The notes: generated by a model not told the origin, from the letters alone. A DNA stretch of 64,000 bases from Spirosoma arboris (GCF_009754945.1 NZ_WPIN01000008.1:310001-374000), one strand, 5' to 3'; positions 25,415-34,085 are shown, counted from the first letter of the stretch. Program-made: numbers and translations.

Positions 25415-26545
25415 ATGGGAATGTCGAAGCAGAAAGTATATTGGATTTGTCAGTTGTTTGGCTGGTCGCTCTTCATTGCTGTAGAGTACCTGGCCTATTT
25501 GCTGGAAGATGGATTTGATCCCGATACACTTTACCTGGCTATTACCAATATTTTCCTGGGCATTACGCTAACGCATCTTTACCGGTTGATGATTCGACGC
25601 TGGAATTGGGTGCGTTTGCCTTTTTTTCGCCTGGCCCCTCGTGTTCTGCTTTCTGTTTTTGTCATGGCCGTGATTATGACCATGCTCAACTTACCCGTCG
25701 ATAGGATTCTTGTTCCCGAACATATGGTCGATGAACCCTGGTTAGTCATTGGTTATATCATGAATTTTGGTAAAATCATGCTTACCTGGGTGCTTAGCTA
25801 TACCGCTTACCACTATTTTGAGGAAAATCGCAATGCTGAAATCGAGAAAATTTTGCTCAAAACGAATATTCGCGAAACAGAGGCCAAAGTATTGCGCTCA
25901 CAGTTGAATCCTCATTTCGTATTTAATGCGTTAAACAGTATTCGGGCATTGGTGTATGAAAATCCAACCAAAGCCCAGCAAGGCATTACCCAGTTGTCAA
26001 ACCTGCTTCGGAATTCGTTATTGGCCGACCGGCGGAAAACTGTCGAGCTGCGCGAAGAAATCAAAACCGTAGAAGATTATCTAGCGCTCGAAAAAGTTCG
26101 CTACGAAGATCGGCTCACCTCGCATATTGACCTAGATGGGCGAACCCTTTTCTGGCAAGTGCCTCCTATGATGCTACAAACGCTCGTCGAAAATGCGATT
26201 AAGCATGGAGTTTCAACGGCCATTGGCGGTGGATTTGTTGACGTTCGTTCCAGTATTGTATCTCGTGACGATGGCCCAGACAAACTGCATATCATTATTC
26301 GTAATACGGGCGTGCTCGGCGATAAAAAAGCATCGGGTGGTTTTGGACTAGCCAACACCGCTCAACGACTCGAACTGCTTTATGGATCTGAGGCTCAGTT
26401 TCATATTTTTCAGGAAGACGATAATCGCGATGACGGCACACCCAATAGTGGCCCGGTTGTTTGCGCCGATATTATAATTCCCGCCCAGTCGGAGGGTATG
26501 TTCCGACGAGAAAAACAGTCGTTAGGAGCGAGGAGTGGCGAGTGA
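25415..26545 (+). CDS. LytS-type sensor histidine kinase (pair 1)
   Basis: 376 residues. Four hydrophobic segments lie within residues ~1-135 (ICQLFGWSLFIAVEYLAYLL, YLAITNIFLGITLTHLYRLM, VLLSVFVMAVIMTMLNL, IGYIMNFGKIMLTWVLSYTA). A short helix leads to the His_kinase (PF06580) box LRSQLNPHFVFNALNSI with phospho-acceptor His167. The ATPase part shows LVENAIKHGV and GGFGLANTAQRLELLYG. It phosphorylates a LytTR regulator; the partner is the next gene, starting 51 bases after its stop. The stop codon lies inside an inverted repeat (26524-26575). Confidence 0.9.
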   Translation: MGMSKQKVYWICQLFGWSLFIAVEYLAYLLEDGFDPDTLYLAITNIFLGITLTHLYRLMIRRWNWVRLPFFRLAPRVLLSVFVMAVIMTMLNLPVDRILVPEHMVDEPWLVIGYIMNFGKIMLTWVLSYTAYHYFEENRNAEIEKILLKTNIRETEAKVLRSQLNPHFVFNALNSIRALVYENPTKAQQGITQLSNLLRNSLLADRRKTVELREEIKTVEDYLALEKVRYEDRLTSHIDLDGRTLFWQVPPMMLQTLVENAIKHGVSTAIGGGFVDVRSSIVSRDDGPDKLHIIIRNTGVLGDKKASGGFGLANTAQRLELLYGSEAQFHIFQEDDNRDDGTPNSGPVVCADIIIPAQSEGMFRREKQSLGARSGE

Positions 26546-26575
26546 AGAGTTAGTAACTCCTCGCTTTTCGCTCCT
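26524..26575. repeat. Inverted repeat between kinase and regulator genes
   Basis: AGGAGCGA (26524-26531) pairs with TCGCTCCT (26568-26575), and an alternative pairing GCGAGGAG/CTCCTCGC exists inside. It spans the last codons of the kinase. In this position it could tune expression of the regulator relative to the kinase. Confidence 0.45.
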
Positions 26576-26596
26576 GATGACTCATTCCTTTGCACT

Positions 26597-27331
26597 ATGA
26601 AAACCCTGATCATTGACGACGAACGTTTAGCCCGCAATGAATTGCGCCGGCTGCTCGAAAACTTTCCAAAAATTCAGATTATTGGTGAGGCCGCCAACGC
26701 CGACGAAGCGCTACCTATGATTGAAGATCTGGAGCCTGAACTGTTGTTTCTGGATATTCAGATGCCGGGCAAAAATGGTTTCGAGTTGTTGCAGTCTATC
26801 GAAGGCAAAACGCCTGAAGTTATCTTCACGACTGCTTATGATGAGTATGCCATCAAGGCTTTCGAATTCAATGCACTCGATTACCTGCTCAAACCTGTTG
26901 AACTGGCTCGCCTTTCAGAAGCCATTCATCGGGTAGAAGAGGAACAGCACGTTCCGGAAGCGTCGGGTATCTCGTCGGGAACTTCGTCAAAAATTCTGGG
27001 TGAAAACGATCAGGTATTCGTGAAGGATGGCGAAAAATGCTGGTTTGTCAAACTGGGTAAAGTTCGGCTTTTTGAGTCGATGGGGAATTATGTACGGCTT
27101 TATTTCGACGACCAGAAGCCATTGGTACTTAAGTCGTTAAATGCACTTGAAGACCGACTCAATCCAGCTACTTTCTTTCGGGCTAACCGAAAGCATATCA
27201 TTAATCTGCAGTGGATCGAGAAAATTGAACCCTGGTTTAGTGGGGGCTTACTCGTTACTTTACGCGGAGGAGATAAAATCGAAATTAGCCGCCGACAGGC
27301 TATTCGGTTCAAAGATTTGTTAAGTTTGTAA
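26597..27331 (+). CDS. LytTR-type response regulator (pair 1)
   Basis: 244 residues. The receiver domain (~1-120) has the acidic pair in LIIDDER, phospho-acceptor Asp53 in LLFLDIQMPG and the Lys of YLLKPVEL. The C-terminal LytTR DNA-binding domain (~140-244) has GNYVRLYFDDQKPLVLKSL and FFRANRKHIINLQWIEKIEP. It is the cognate partner of the upstream LytS kinase. Targets are unknown; family members control membrane, exopolysaccharide or autolysis genes. Confidence 0.92.
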   Translation: MKTLIIDDERLARNELRRLLENFPKIQIIGEAANADEALPMIEDLEPELLFLDIQMPGKNGFELLQSIEGKTPEVIFTTAYDEYAIKAFEFNALDYLLKPVELARLSEAIHRVEEEQHVPEASGISSGTSSKILGENDQVFVKDGEKCWFVKLGKVRLFESMGNYVRLYFDDQKPLVLKSLNALEDRLNPATFFRANRKHIINLQWIEKIEPWFSGGLLVTLRGGDKIEISRRQAIRFKDLLSL

Positions 27332-27416
27332 TACTGGCAATTCGATGTAAATGGGTATTAGTCTGTCCATTAACTGGCTAATTACCTGTTTCCTTCAATT
27401 ACCATATTTACTCTTC

Positions 27417-28214
27417 ATGAAGTACCTTTTTGCAACGTTACTTTTCGGCTTAATCGGTTTTCTTTCCGCCTGTCACTCCACAAATTCGGGTCCGCCCGCT
27501 TTAGAACGGCAACATTATACATTTGCAGGTTCAACTCGTTGTGATACCACCAGCAATACTGGCGTCGATGTTGACGTCTCTTATATTCTGCTAACCGACG
27601 ATACCGAAGGTGCCCGGAAAATTAATGATAGTTTGCGGCTTTTGGCCGTGAACAGCGTAATAGGCTGGCTCGATAGTGCAACCGTAGGAAGTCATCCTGA
27701 TGCCCGGACAGATCTGGCCATGGCAGCTTCTTTGTTTGCTACTGATTATGAAGCCATGCGGAAAGAAATGGGTAGCTTAGGGGGCTGTTGGGAACTTGAC
27801 ACCAAAGCAGATACTGTTCATGCGGGTTCAAAAGCCCTGACGGTTAAAGTTGAAACCTATGCCTATACGGGGGGCGCTCATCCTAACTCCAGTCTTTCTT
27901 TTTATACATTTGACCGGGAAACGGGCCGGATGTTAACGTTGAGCGATATGATAGCCGATACAACGGCTTTGCTCGGCGTACTCGAACAGGCGTTTCGGCA
28001 GCAGCAGAATCTGTTACCCAAAGCTAATCTTGAAGAACAGGGGTATTTCTTACGCGACGGTCGCTTCTTTTTACCCGCCAATGTGGGAACGAGCCGGGAA
28101 GGCATGATTTTCTATTACAACCCCTACGAAATTGCAGCTTACGCTGTTGGGCCTATTCAGGTAACGGTGCCGTACGAAAAACTCAACGGTATCCTGCGCG
28201 ACGATTGGTTATAG
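27417..28214 (+). CDS. DUF3298/DUF4163 lipoprotein (RsiV-like fold)
   Basis: The start at ATG 27417 gives MKYLFATLLFGLIGFLSAC, a clear lipobox with Cys19. The open frame extends upstream to 27351 but without reason to use it. The body shows the DUF4163 start (YTFAGSTRCDTT, VDVDVSYILLTDD) and the DUF3298 signature YAYTGGAHPNSSLSFYTFDRETGRML, then IFYYNPYEIAAYAVGPIQVTVPYEKL. This fold is also found in the lysozyme-sensing anti-sigma RsiV, but no sigma factor is adjacent here. The protein is probably a periplasmic lipoprotein of unknown ligand. Confidence 0.85.
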   Translation: MKYLFATLLFGLIGFLSACHSTNSGPPALERQHYTFAGSTRCDTTSNTGVDVDVSYILLTDDTEGARKINDSLRLLAVNSVIGWLDSATVGSHPDARTDLAMAASLFATDYEAMRKEMGSLGGCWELDTKADTVHAGSKALTVKVETYAYTGGAHPNSSLSFYTFDRETGRMLTLSDMIADTTALLGVLEQAFRQQQNLLPKANLEEQGYFLRDGRFFLPANVGTSREGMIFYYNPYEIAAYAVGPIQVTVPYEKLNGILRDDWL

Positions 28215-28233
28215 ACTTACATCTGCCTATTCT

Positions 28234-28521
28234 ATGACACTACACCAATTTACGGATTCCTTATCGCTCTCACAGCCTCCTGCCAACCTTCATCCAATTT
28301 TGCAGGGACTTTGGTATGATGCCAACGATAACTGGGAGGCTGCCCACAACATTGCCCAGAGCCGGGAAGGTACGCAGGCCTACGACCGGTTGCATGCCTA
28401 TCTACACCGGAAAGAAGGCGATCGCTTCAATGCCAACTATTGGTATCGACGGGCAGGCGCTTCATTTTTTGATGGTTCACTGGAAGACGAATGGAAACTG
28501 CTGGTAGAGCAGTATTTATAA
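28234..28521 (+). CDS. Conserved hypothetical protein, 95 aa
   Basis: The pattern LWYDANDNWEAAHNIAQSREG, YDRLHAYLHRKEGDRFNANYWYRRAG is one I recognise as a widespread unnamed family of small proteins in Bacteroidota and Proteobacteria. Two helices with conserved Trp, His and Tyr residues dominate. It is soluble with no signal. It starts 19 bases after the DUF3298 gene, so the two are likely co-transcribed. It is convergent with the haemoglobin gene, 4 bases apart. Confidence 0.75.
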   Translation: MTLHQFTDSLSLSQPPANLHPILQGLWYDANDNWEAAHNIAQSREGTQAYDRLHAYLHRKEGDRFNANYWYRRAGASFFDGSLEDEWKLLVEQYL

Positions 28522-28525
28522 GTAG

Positions 28526-29020
28526 TTACGAGGGAATGTAAGGGCCGCCTGTTTCGCCCCAACCCCAGGTTGGCATGGGCGCATCTACGGGTTCGCTGAC
28601 CGATTCTTCGTTTGAATTAATAACAGCCAAACGGGAGCCCCACTCCAGATACCCAACTAAAGCCGAACGAAATTCTGGATCGTCAGGTAAACCAATCGTG
28701 TCGGCAGTGTCCAAAATTAGCTCAATCCAGCGTTTTCGTTGTGTTTCGGTCAAATGCTTGCCTAGGTGTTTGTGAATCATTTCATAATGACTTCCTTCTT
28801 CACGGCTATACTGATCTGGACCACGAAATACTTCGGCAATGAAATGCGCCACATGTCGGGCGTGTTCAGGTGCCATAGATCGAAAGACTGGCTCCAGAAT
28901 CGAATCCTGATGAACGCGCTGGTAAAATAGCTCGGTCCAGGCTTCAAACTTTTCCATGCCACCGGCCCATTCATATAATGTTGGGATTGTTCTGTTTGGT
29001 TGAGCTTCCATATATGTCAA
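28526..29020 (-). CDS. Group II truncated haemoglobin (GlbO-like)
   Basis: 164 residues. The trHb fold is seen as TLYEWAGGMEKFEAWTELFYQRVHQD, PVFRSMAPEHARHVAHFIAEVFRGP, and the haem-proximal region SHYEMIHKHLGKHLTETQRKRW. The Trp in KRWIELIL corresponds to the conserved TrpG8 of group II, and the C-terminal EFRSALVGYLEWGSRLAVINS is characteristic. Such globins bind O2, NO or peroxide and are tied to oxidative/nitrosative stress defence. The start is ambiguous between Met1 and Met4. The ald terminator lies just upstream, so it probably has its own promoter. Confidence 0.9.
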   Translation of the reverse strand: MTYMEAQPNRTIPTLYEWAGGMEKFEAWTELFYQRVHQDSILEPVFRSMAPEHARHVAHFIAEVFRGPDQYSREEGSHYEMIHKHLGKHLTETQRKRWIELILDTADTIGLPDDPEFRSALVGYLEWGSRLAVINSNEESVSEPVDAPMPTWGWGETGGPYIPS

Positions 29021-29056
29021 CAGGTTAATTCGATAGTAAGATAACGCAAAATGAGC

Positions 29057-29089
29057 AAAAAAAAGGCCGCACTCCGAAAAGTGCGACCT
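29057..29089 (-). terminator. Intrinsic terminator of ald
   Basis: Read on the minus strand: stem AGGTCGCACT / AGTGCGGCCT (one mismatch) with a 6-base loop, followed by a run of eight T (plus-strand A run 29057-29064). It is 36 bases past the ald stop. Confidence 0.88.
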
Positions 29090-29124
29090 GCGTCTGTCGA
29101 TGAATTGGTAATATTATTAGTAGC

Positions 29125-30258
29125 TTATTGAGCTAATTCTTCTTCGATCAATACCGTGCTTACATCCGTGAGTGGTAAGCCAAATGCCTCAGCCACACCT
29201 TTGTAAACCACTTTGCCTTCAACAACATTCAACCCAAGTTTAAGGTCTGTGTTATCGCGGCAAGCCTGTTGCCAGCCCTTATTGGCCAATTGCAGCGCAT
29301 AAGGAAGGGTAGCATTTGTGAGCGCAAGTGTACTGGTATAGGGAACGGCACCCGGCATGTTCGCTACGCAGTAATGCACAACGCCGTCAATGATAAAGGT
29401 TGGATTTTCGTGGGTGGTAGGGTGACAGGTTTCAATGCAACCTCCCTGATCAACAGCCACATCAACTAATACCGTACCCGCCCGCATTTCCTTAAGCATT
29501 GGGCGAGTAATGAGGTGGGGAGCTTTTGCACCCGGAATCAATACGGCACCAACAATCAGGTCGCATACTTTAATCATCTCCCGAATATTGTATTCGTTCG
29601 ACATCATCGTCTGCACATTTGGCGGCATAATATCCGACAGGTAACGTAAGCGCGCCAGGCTAACATCCATAATGGTTACGTGTGCACCCAGACCAGCAGC
29701 CATCTTAGCCGCCTGTGTTCCAACAATGCCACCACCCAAAATAAGCACATTAGCAGGCTTTACACCTGGCACACCTCCTAATAGAATGCCCCGCCCTTTC
29801 AGGGGTTTTTCAAGATATTTAGCCCCTTCCTGAATGGCCATTCGACCGGCTACTTCAGACATTGGCACCAGAAGCGGCAAACTGCGATCTGGTCGCTCAA
29901 CGGTTTCGTAGGCTAAACAAACGGCACCTTTGGCCAGCATTGCCTGCGTCAATTCTTCCGACGAGGCAAAGTGGAAGTAGGTGAATAGTAGTTGATTCTC
30001 TTTAATTAGGTCGTATTCAGAAGCAATGGGCTCCTTAACCTTCATGATCATCTCAGCGATACCATACACATCTTCGATGGTAGGGAGCATAGTCGCTCCA
30101 GCTGCAATGTATTCTTCGTCTTCAAAACCGCTACCCTCGCCCGCATTAACCTGTATATAAACAACATGTCCATATTTGCGGAGTTCGGTTACACCGGCCG
30201 GTGTCAGTGCAACACGGTTTTCGTTGTTTTTGATTTCTTTGGGAACACCAATGACCAT
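29125..30258 (-). CDS. ald: Alanine dehydrogenase
   Basis: 377 residues, normal for Ald. The N-terminal signature MVIGVPKEIKNNENRVALTP includes the pyruvate-binding Arg15. YFHFASSEELTQAMLAKGA carries the catalytic-region His. The NAD-binding site is VLILGGGIVGTQAAKMAAGLG. ALTNATLPYALQLANKGW closes the family pattern. It reversibly deaminates L-alanine to pyruvate and ammonia. The divergent Lrp/AsnC gene 175 bases away is the likely regulator, a common arrangement. A minus-strand TAACTTTG lies 40 bases upstream of the start. Confidence 0.96.
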   Translation of the reverse strand: MVIGVPKEIKNNENRVALTPAGVTELRKYGHVVYIQVNAGEGSGFEDEEYIAAGATMLPTIEDVYGIAEMIMKVKEPIASEYDLIKENQLLFTYFHFASSEELTQAMLAKGAVCLAYETVERPDRSLPLLVPMSEVAGRMAIQEGAKYLEKPLKGRGILLGGVPGVKPANVLILGGGIVGTQAAKMAAGLGAHVTIMDVSLARLRYLSDIMPPNVQTMMSNEYNIREMIKVCDLIVGAVLIPGAKAPHLITRPMLKEMRAGTVLVDVAVDQGGCIETCHPTTHENPTFIIDGVVHYCVANMPGAVPYTSTLALTNATLPYALQLANKGWQQACRDNTDLKLGLNVVEGKVVYKGVAEAFGLPLTDVSTVLIEEELAQ

Positions 30259-30298
30259 AGAGCCTTGTGTGGTTTGAGAGATTGTTACTTTGATGTGA

Positions 30299-30306
30299 CA
30301 AAGTTA
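30299..30306 (-). promoter_or_regulatory. -7 promoter element for ald
   Basis: Minus strand TAACTTTG, exact TAnnTTTG match, about 40 bases upstream of the ald ATG, in the ald/lrp divergent spacer. No -33 TTG is apparent. Confidence 0.5.
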
Positions 30307-30373
30307 AATTCAGTGTAATTATTTTCTAATAGAAATTCTTTCTTTGGGAAATTTGGTAGTTATTTTGCTATTA

Positions 30374-30392
30374 TATAGGAAATAATTCTATA
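30374..30392. promoter_or_regulatory. Candidate Lrp/AsnC operator in the ald-lrp spacer
   Basis: 19-bp AT-rich palindrome TATAG-N9-CTATA centred between the two divergent genes. The spacing and AT-rich core fit Lrp-type sites. GAAATTCTTTC nearby (30332-30342) is a weaker dyad. Confidence 0.45.
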
Positions 30393-30433
30393 AGAATGCC
30401 CATTAGAGAGGCTATTCCGTAAAAATTCCGTTT

Positions 30434-30895
30434 ATGGATAATGTTGACAACACCGATCGAAAAATTCTGGATCTATTGCAGCAGAATGCGCGCTTAACGA
30501 TTCAGGATATTGGCAAGCAGATTAACCTTTCGAAGACGCCGGTTCATGAGCGCATCAAGCGGCTCGAACGCGAAGGCATTATAGAGCGGTATGTGACTAT
30601 TGTCGATAAGAAAAAACTTGGAAATCTGCTCATGGTGTATTGTCAGGTAACCCTTGACCGACAAACCCGCGACTCATTTACCGCCTTTGAAGTCGATGTG
30701 CGCGAGTTGCCCGAAGTGCTGGAATGTAATCGGGTGTCGGGTACCTTCGACTATTTGCTGAAAATTGTTAGCCGGGACATGGACACCTACAACCATTTTT
30801 ACCAGGAACAATTGTCGATTATTCCCGGTACGCTACACATTAGTAGTTTTTTCGTCATGTCCGAGGTGAAAAATTCGACTACAATACCCGTTTGA
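30434..30895 (+). CDS. Lrp/AsnC-family transcriptional regulator
   Basis: 153 residues. The N-terminal winged HTH shows DRKILDLLQQNARLTIQDIG and QINLSKTPVHERIKRLEREG. The C-terminal RAM/AsnC ligand-binding domain shows VYCQVTLDRQTRDSFTAF, LECNRVSGTFDYLLKIVSRD and YNHFYQEQLSIIPGTLHISS. It is divergent from ald with a palindrome in between, so it most likely activates ald in response to alanine, as AldR/Lrp proteins do elsewhere. Autoregulation is likely. Confidence 0.93.
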   Translation: MDNVDNTDRKILDLLQQNARLTIQDIGKQINLSKTPVHERIKRLEREGIIERYVTIVDKKKLGNLLMVYCQVTLDRQTRDSFTAFEVDVRELPEVLECNRVSGTFDYLLKIVSRDMDTYNHFYQEQLSIIPGTLHISSFFVMSEVKNSTTIPV

Positions 30896-31077
30896 GTCTT
30901 AGTAATTGAGTGGAAATAGCTTAGTTGATTATTGCGCGAACTCTGGTGTTGATTCGTTAACGAAGCAAGCATAATACGATTTAGGAAGGTGCATTAACGA
31001 ATTTTAATCCGACAAAACAGGGGGAAAATCGTTAAGCAGCGTGTAAACGATTCACTTCTTCCAATAAATCGGCTGTT

Positions 31078-32673
31078 ATGAGTGCTTTTGATCAACTTGT
31101 TCCACTACCCGGTAGCGAAAAAACGGCCCCGGATGCCGCTCCTCTCGATACGCTTGACCCGAATGAAGTTTTAACAGTTACGATTCGTATCCGTCGACGA
31201 CAATCATTAACTCCCCTGGTTAACACTGAATCTGTTGTATCCAAGGTTATTAGTCGCAGTGAGTACGCCAGCCAATATGGGGCTGACCCAATTGTAATAA
31301 AGCAAGTAGAGGCCTTTGCAACGGCTTACGATCTGAGTTTGGTGGACCGAAATGCCGCCCGACGTAGTGTATTGTTACGGGGAACGGTTGCTCAGATGCA
31401 GCGTGCCTTTGGGGTGGCACTCGCCAATTATCAAATGGCTGACGGAACTATCTTTCGAGGGCGAACAGGCGTCATTAACGTACCTATTGAACTGGTCGAT
31501 AGCATCGAAGGAGTGTTTGGACTGGATAATCGACCGCAGGCGCAGGCTCATTTTCAAGTCTACAACCCAAGCACAGGCGATCAGATTGCCCCGCGTGCCA
31601 GTGGAACCTCGTTTACTCCGCCCCAACTAGCCCGACTCTATAATTACCCAACCGGCGTGACGGGTAAAGGTCAATGTATCGCCATTATTGAATTGGGAGG
31701 TGGCTTTCGTAAAGCCGATATCACAACTTACTTTTCGGGTTTGGGCCTAAAGGCACCCTCAGTTGTTGCTGTTTCGGTAGATGGTGGGCATAACGCACCT
31801 AGTACAGCCGATGGAGCCGATGGTGAAGTCATGCTCGATATTGAAGTAGCTGGGGGAGTTGCTCCCGGAGCCAGTATTGTGGTTTATTTCGCTCCCAATA
31901 CCGATCAGGGATTTCTGGATGCTATCACTACGGCTATGCACGATACAAAATATAAGCCGTCGGTAATTTCTATTAGCTGGGGTTCTGCCGAAAAAAACTG
32001 GACGCCACAGGCGCTTACTTCCTTTAATCAGGCGTTTCAGGCGGCTGCAGCTCTAGGTATCACCGTTTGTGCCGCTGCGGGCGACACGGGCTCTGATGAT
32101 AGTGTAGGCGATGGCAAAGTGCACGTTGATTTTCCTGCTTCGAGCCCCTATGTATTGGCTTGTGGAGGGACAAAACTTACCGCTTCGGGAAATTCGGTTT
32201 CGGCTGAAGTTGTCTGGCACGAGAGTAAAACCAGTGCTACGGGTGGTGGCATAAGCGATAGCTTCGATTTGCCGGATTACCAACAGAAAAGTCATGTTCC
32301 TGTGTCTGTCAATGATAAAACCCGTGTGGGTCGCGGAGTTCCAGACGTAGCTGCTGTGGCAGACCCCGCCACGGGTTATGCCGTGCGCGTGGACGGCAGT
32401 AATTTGGTCATTGGTGGAACCAGTGCTGTAGCACCACTTATGGCGGGATTAATAGCGCTGATTAATCAGCAAAAAGGGAAATCGGTTGGCTTTATTCATC
32501 CGATTATTTACGCCAATCCCAAAGTTTTCCGAGATATTACACAAGGGAATAACAGCACGGCAACTGGCAATAAGGGCTATTCGGCAGCTTCGGGCTGGGA
32601 TGCCTGTACAGGTCTGGGCGTTGCTGATGGGGCGAAATTAGCCAGGGCTTTAGGTAGTAAGACCACGGCCTAA
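31078..32673 (+). CDS. S53 family serine-carboxyl peptidase (sedolisin/kumamolisin-like)
   Basis: 531 residues. The N-terminal prodomain (~1-180; VTIRIRRRQSLTPL, GTVAQMQRAFGVAL, FRGRTGVINVPIEL) belongs to the pro-kumamolisin type. The catalytic domain begins near TPPQLARLYNYPTGVTGKGQ. The Glu/Asp dyad EVMLD (Glu250, Asp254) and nucleophile Ser449 in GGTSAVAPLMAGL are all present, and the Ca-binding C-terminal part reads DITQGNNSTATGNKGYSAASGWDACTG (two parts). So it should be an active peptidase of acidic optimum. There is no signal peptide, as in kumamolisins, and the export route is unclear. A hairpin terminator is found ~140 bases downstream. Confidence 0.93.
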   Translation: MSAFDQLVPLPGSEKTAPDAAPLDTLDPNEVLTVTIRIRRRQSLTPLVNTESVVSKVISRSEYASQYGADPIVIKQVEAFATAYDLSLVDRNAARRSVLLRGTVAQMQRAFGVALANYQMADGTIFRGRTGVINVPIELVDSIEGVFGLDNRPQAQAHFQVYNPSTGDQIAPRASGTSFTPPQLARLYNYPTGVTGKGQCIAIIELGGGFRKADITTYFSGLGLKAPSVVAVSVDGGHNAPSTADGADGEVMLDIEVAGGVAPGASIVVYFAPNTDQGFLDAITTAMHDTKYKPSVISISWGSAEKNWTPQALTSFNQAFQAAAALGITVCAAAGDTGSDDSVGDGKVHVDFPASSPYVLACGGTKLTASGNSVSAEVVWHESKTSATGGGISDSFDLPDYQQKSHVPVSVNDKTRVGRGVPDVAAVADPATGYAVRVDGSNLVIGGTSAVAPLMAGLIALINQQKGKSVGFIHPIIYANPKVFRDITQGNNSTATGNKGYSAASGWDACTGLGVADGAKLARALGSKTTA

Positions 32674-32815
32674 GGTGTTTGTTAACCGAGCCGATTTTAT
32701 AAAAAAATTGTAAATTTTTAAAACAACATCGACCGTCAACCCGTTATATAGTTGTATTTCGCTCGAGATGGCAGTAGTATCAGAATTGTAGTAGAGTGCC
32801 ATCGAAAGTGAGACA

Positions 32816-32853
32816 AAAGCCAGGTGACTTCGGTCGTCTGGCTTTCTTTTTTT
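32816..32853 (+). terminator. Intrinsic terminator
   Basis: AAAGCCAG-gt-GAC / GTC-gt-CTGGCTTT hairpin (32816-32828 / 32833-32845) with a tetraloop TTCG, then C and a run of seven T. It is about 140 bases past the S53 peptidase stop. Confidence 0.82.
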
Positions 32854-32862
32854 GCTGAAGTG

Positions 32863-32919
32863 CTGACCGAGACGGTCAGGAGAGAGCTAGTTAACTCCAC
32901 AACCGACCGAGACGGTCGG
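32863..32919. repeat. Duplicated palindrome GACCGAGACGGTC
   Basis: Two copies of the same palindrome 40 bases apart: CTGACCG-AGA-CGGTCAG (32863-32879) and CCGACCG-AGA-CGGTCGG (32903-32919). They share the 13-base core and have compensatory outer pairs. They lie between the peptidase terminator and the nitronate monooxygenase promoter region. Confidence 0.6.
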
Positions 32920-32931
32920 CACTGAATTCTC

Positions 32932-32954
32932 AGTAAAAATTCCGAATTTTTACT
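32932..32954. promoter_or_regulatory. Perfect 11-bp dyad upstream of the nitronate monooxygenase gene
   Basis: AGTAAAAATTC-c-GAATTTTTACT, a perfect palindrome with a one-base centre, ending 18 bases before the ATG at 32973. Such a tight AT-rich dyad with almost no loop suits a repressor operator better than a terminator. Confidence 0.5.
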
Positions 32955-32972
32955 CTAATTAACCGAAAACCA

Positions 32973-34046
32973 ATGAGCACCTGGCCTGATAACCGCATTC
33001 AGAATTTATTCGGCATTGAATTGCCAATTTTACTGGCACCAATGGCCGGGTCAGGTTCATCTGAAATGGCTATAGCCGTCGCTGAAGCGGGTGGACTTGG
33101 TTCTCTTCCCTGTGCGCTACTGACTGCCGAACAGATACGGCACGAGTTTACGCGAATCCGGCAACACACCTCACGTCCAATTAACCTCAATTTTTTCTGT
33201 CATAAGCCACCACAAGTTGATGTAAATCGGGAGAGTGGCTGGAAAAAACGGCTGGAGCCCTATTATTATGAATTCGGAATTGATCCGCAGGCACCTACGC
33301 CAATTTCCAATCGTGCACCATTTGATGCTGCTCTGTGTGATCTGGTAGCTGAATTGAAGCCGGAGGTAGTTAGTTTCCATTTTGGACTTCCCGACAAAAA
33401 TCTTCTTGCCAGAGTTAAAGCGACGGGCGCAAAAATTTTATCCTCGGCGACATCTGTTGACGAAGCTCGCTGGCTGGAACAGGAAGGCTGCGACGCGATT
33501 ATTGCACAGGGGGCTGAAGCCGGTGGTCATCGCGGCATATTTCTTAGCCAGGATATTTCGACGCAAGCGGGAACAATGGCCCTTGTACCTCAAGTGGTTG
33601 ATGCGGTGAAGGTACCTATTATTGCCGCCGGAGGTATTGCCGATGCGCGTGGCATTGTGGCGGCATTTGCTTTGGGAGCGTCGGCCGTACAGATTGGTAC
33701 CGCTTATCTGTTCTGCCCGGAATCGACTGTATCGCCTGTTCATCGAGCAGCTTTACGAGGGGCGAAGGACAATACTACGGCGCTCACGAATCTATTTACA
33801 GGGCGTCCGGCGCGTAGTATTATCAATCGCCTGGTGCGTGAGATTGGCCCTATGTCCAACAGTGCACCCGAGTTTCCGCTTGCGGGTGGTGCACTCGTGC
33901 CCTTGCGGGCCAAAACCGAGCCGTTCGGTTCAGGTGATTTTATGTCGCTGTGGTCAGGTCAGGCGGCTGCTTTAGGCCGCGAATTACCAGCCAGGGAGTT
34001 GACCAAACGTTTTGCCGAAGAGGCTTTAACGCGATTCGCCAGATAG
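32973..34046 (+). CDS. Nitronate monooxygenase family (2-nitropropane dioxygenase-like) flavoprotein
   Basis: 357 residues. The TIM-barrel FMN enzyme pattern is clear: ELPILLAPMAGSGSSEMAIAVAEAGG (two parts), INLNFFCHKPP, then DAIIAQGAEAGGHRG with the phosphate/active-site His region, and VPIIAAGGIADARGIVAAFALGASAVQIGTA (in segments). It oxidises alkyl nitronates with FMN in known members; class I NMOs detoxify propionate-3-nitronate. It stands alone behind a tight palindromic operator-like site, so it may be inducible. Confidence 0.92.
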   Translation: MSTWPDNRIQNLFGIELPILLAPMAGSGSSEMAIAVAEAGGLGSLPCALLTAEQIRHEFTRIRQHTSRPINLNFFCHKPPQVDVNRESGWKKRLEPYYYEFGIDPQAPTPISNRAPFDAALCDLVAELKPEVVSFHFGLPDKNLLARVKATGAKILSSATSVDEARWLEQEGCDAIIAQGAEAGGHRGIFLSQDISTQAGTMALVPQVVDAVKVPIIAAGGIADARGIVAAFALGASAVQIGTAYLFCPESTVSPVHRAALRGAKDNTTALTNLFTGRPARSIINRLVREIGPMSNSAPEFPLAGGALVPLRAKTEPFGSGDFMSLWSGQAAALGRELPARELTKRFAEEALTRFAR

Positions 34047-34085
34047 CGGGAGCTCCTGTCTGATTGTTTGGCAAGTTTTAACGAG

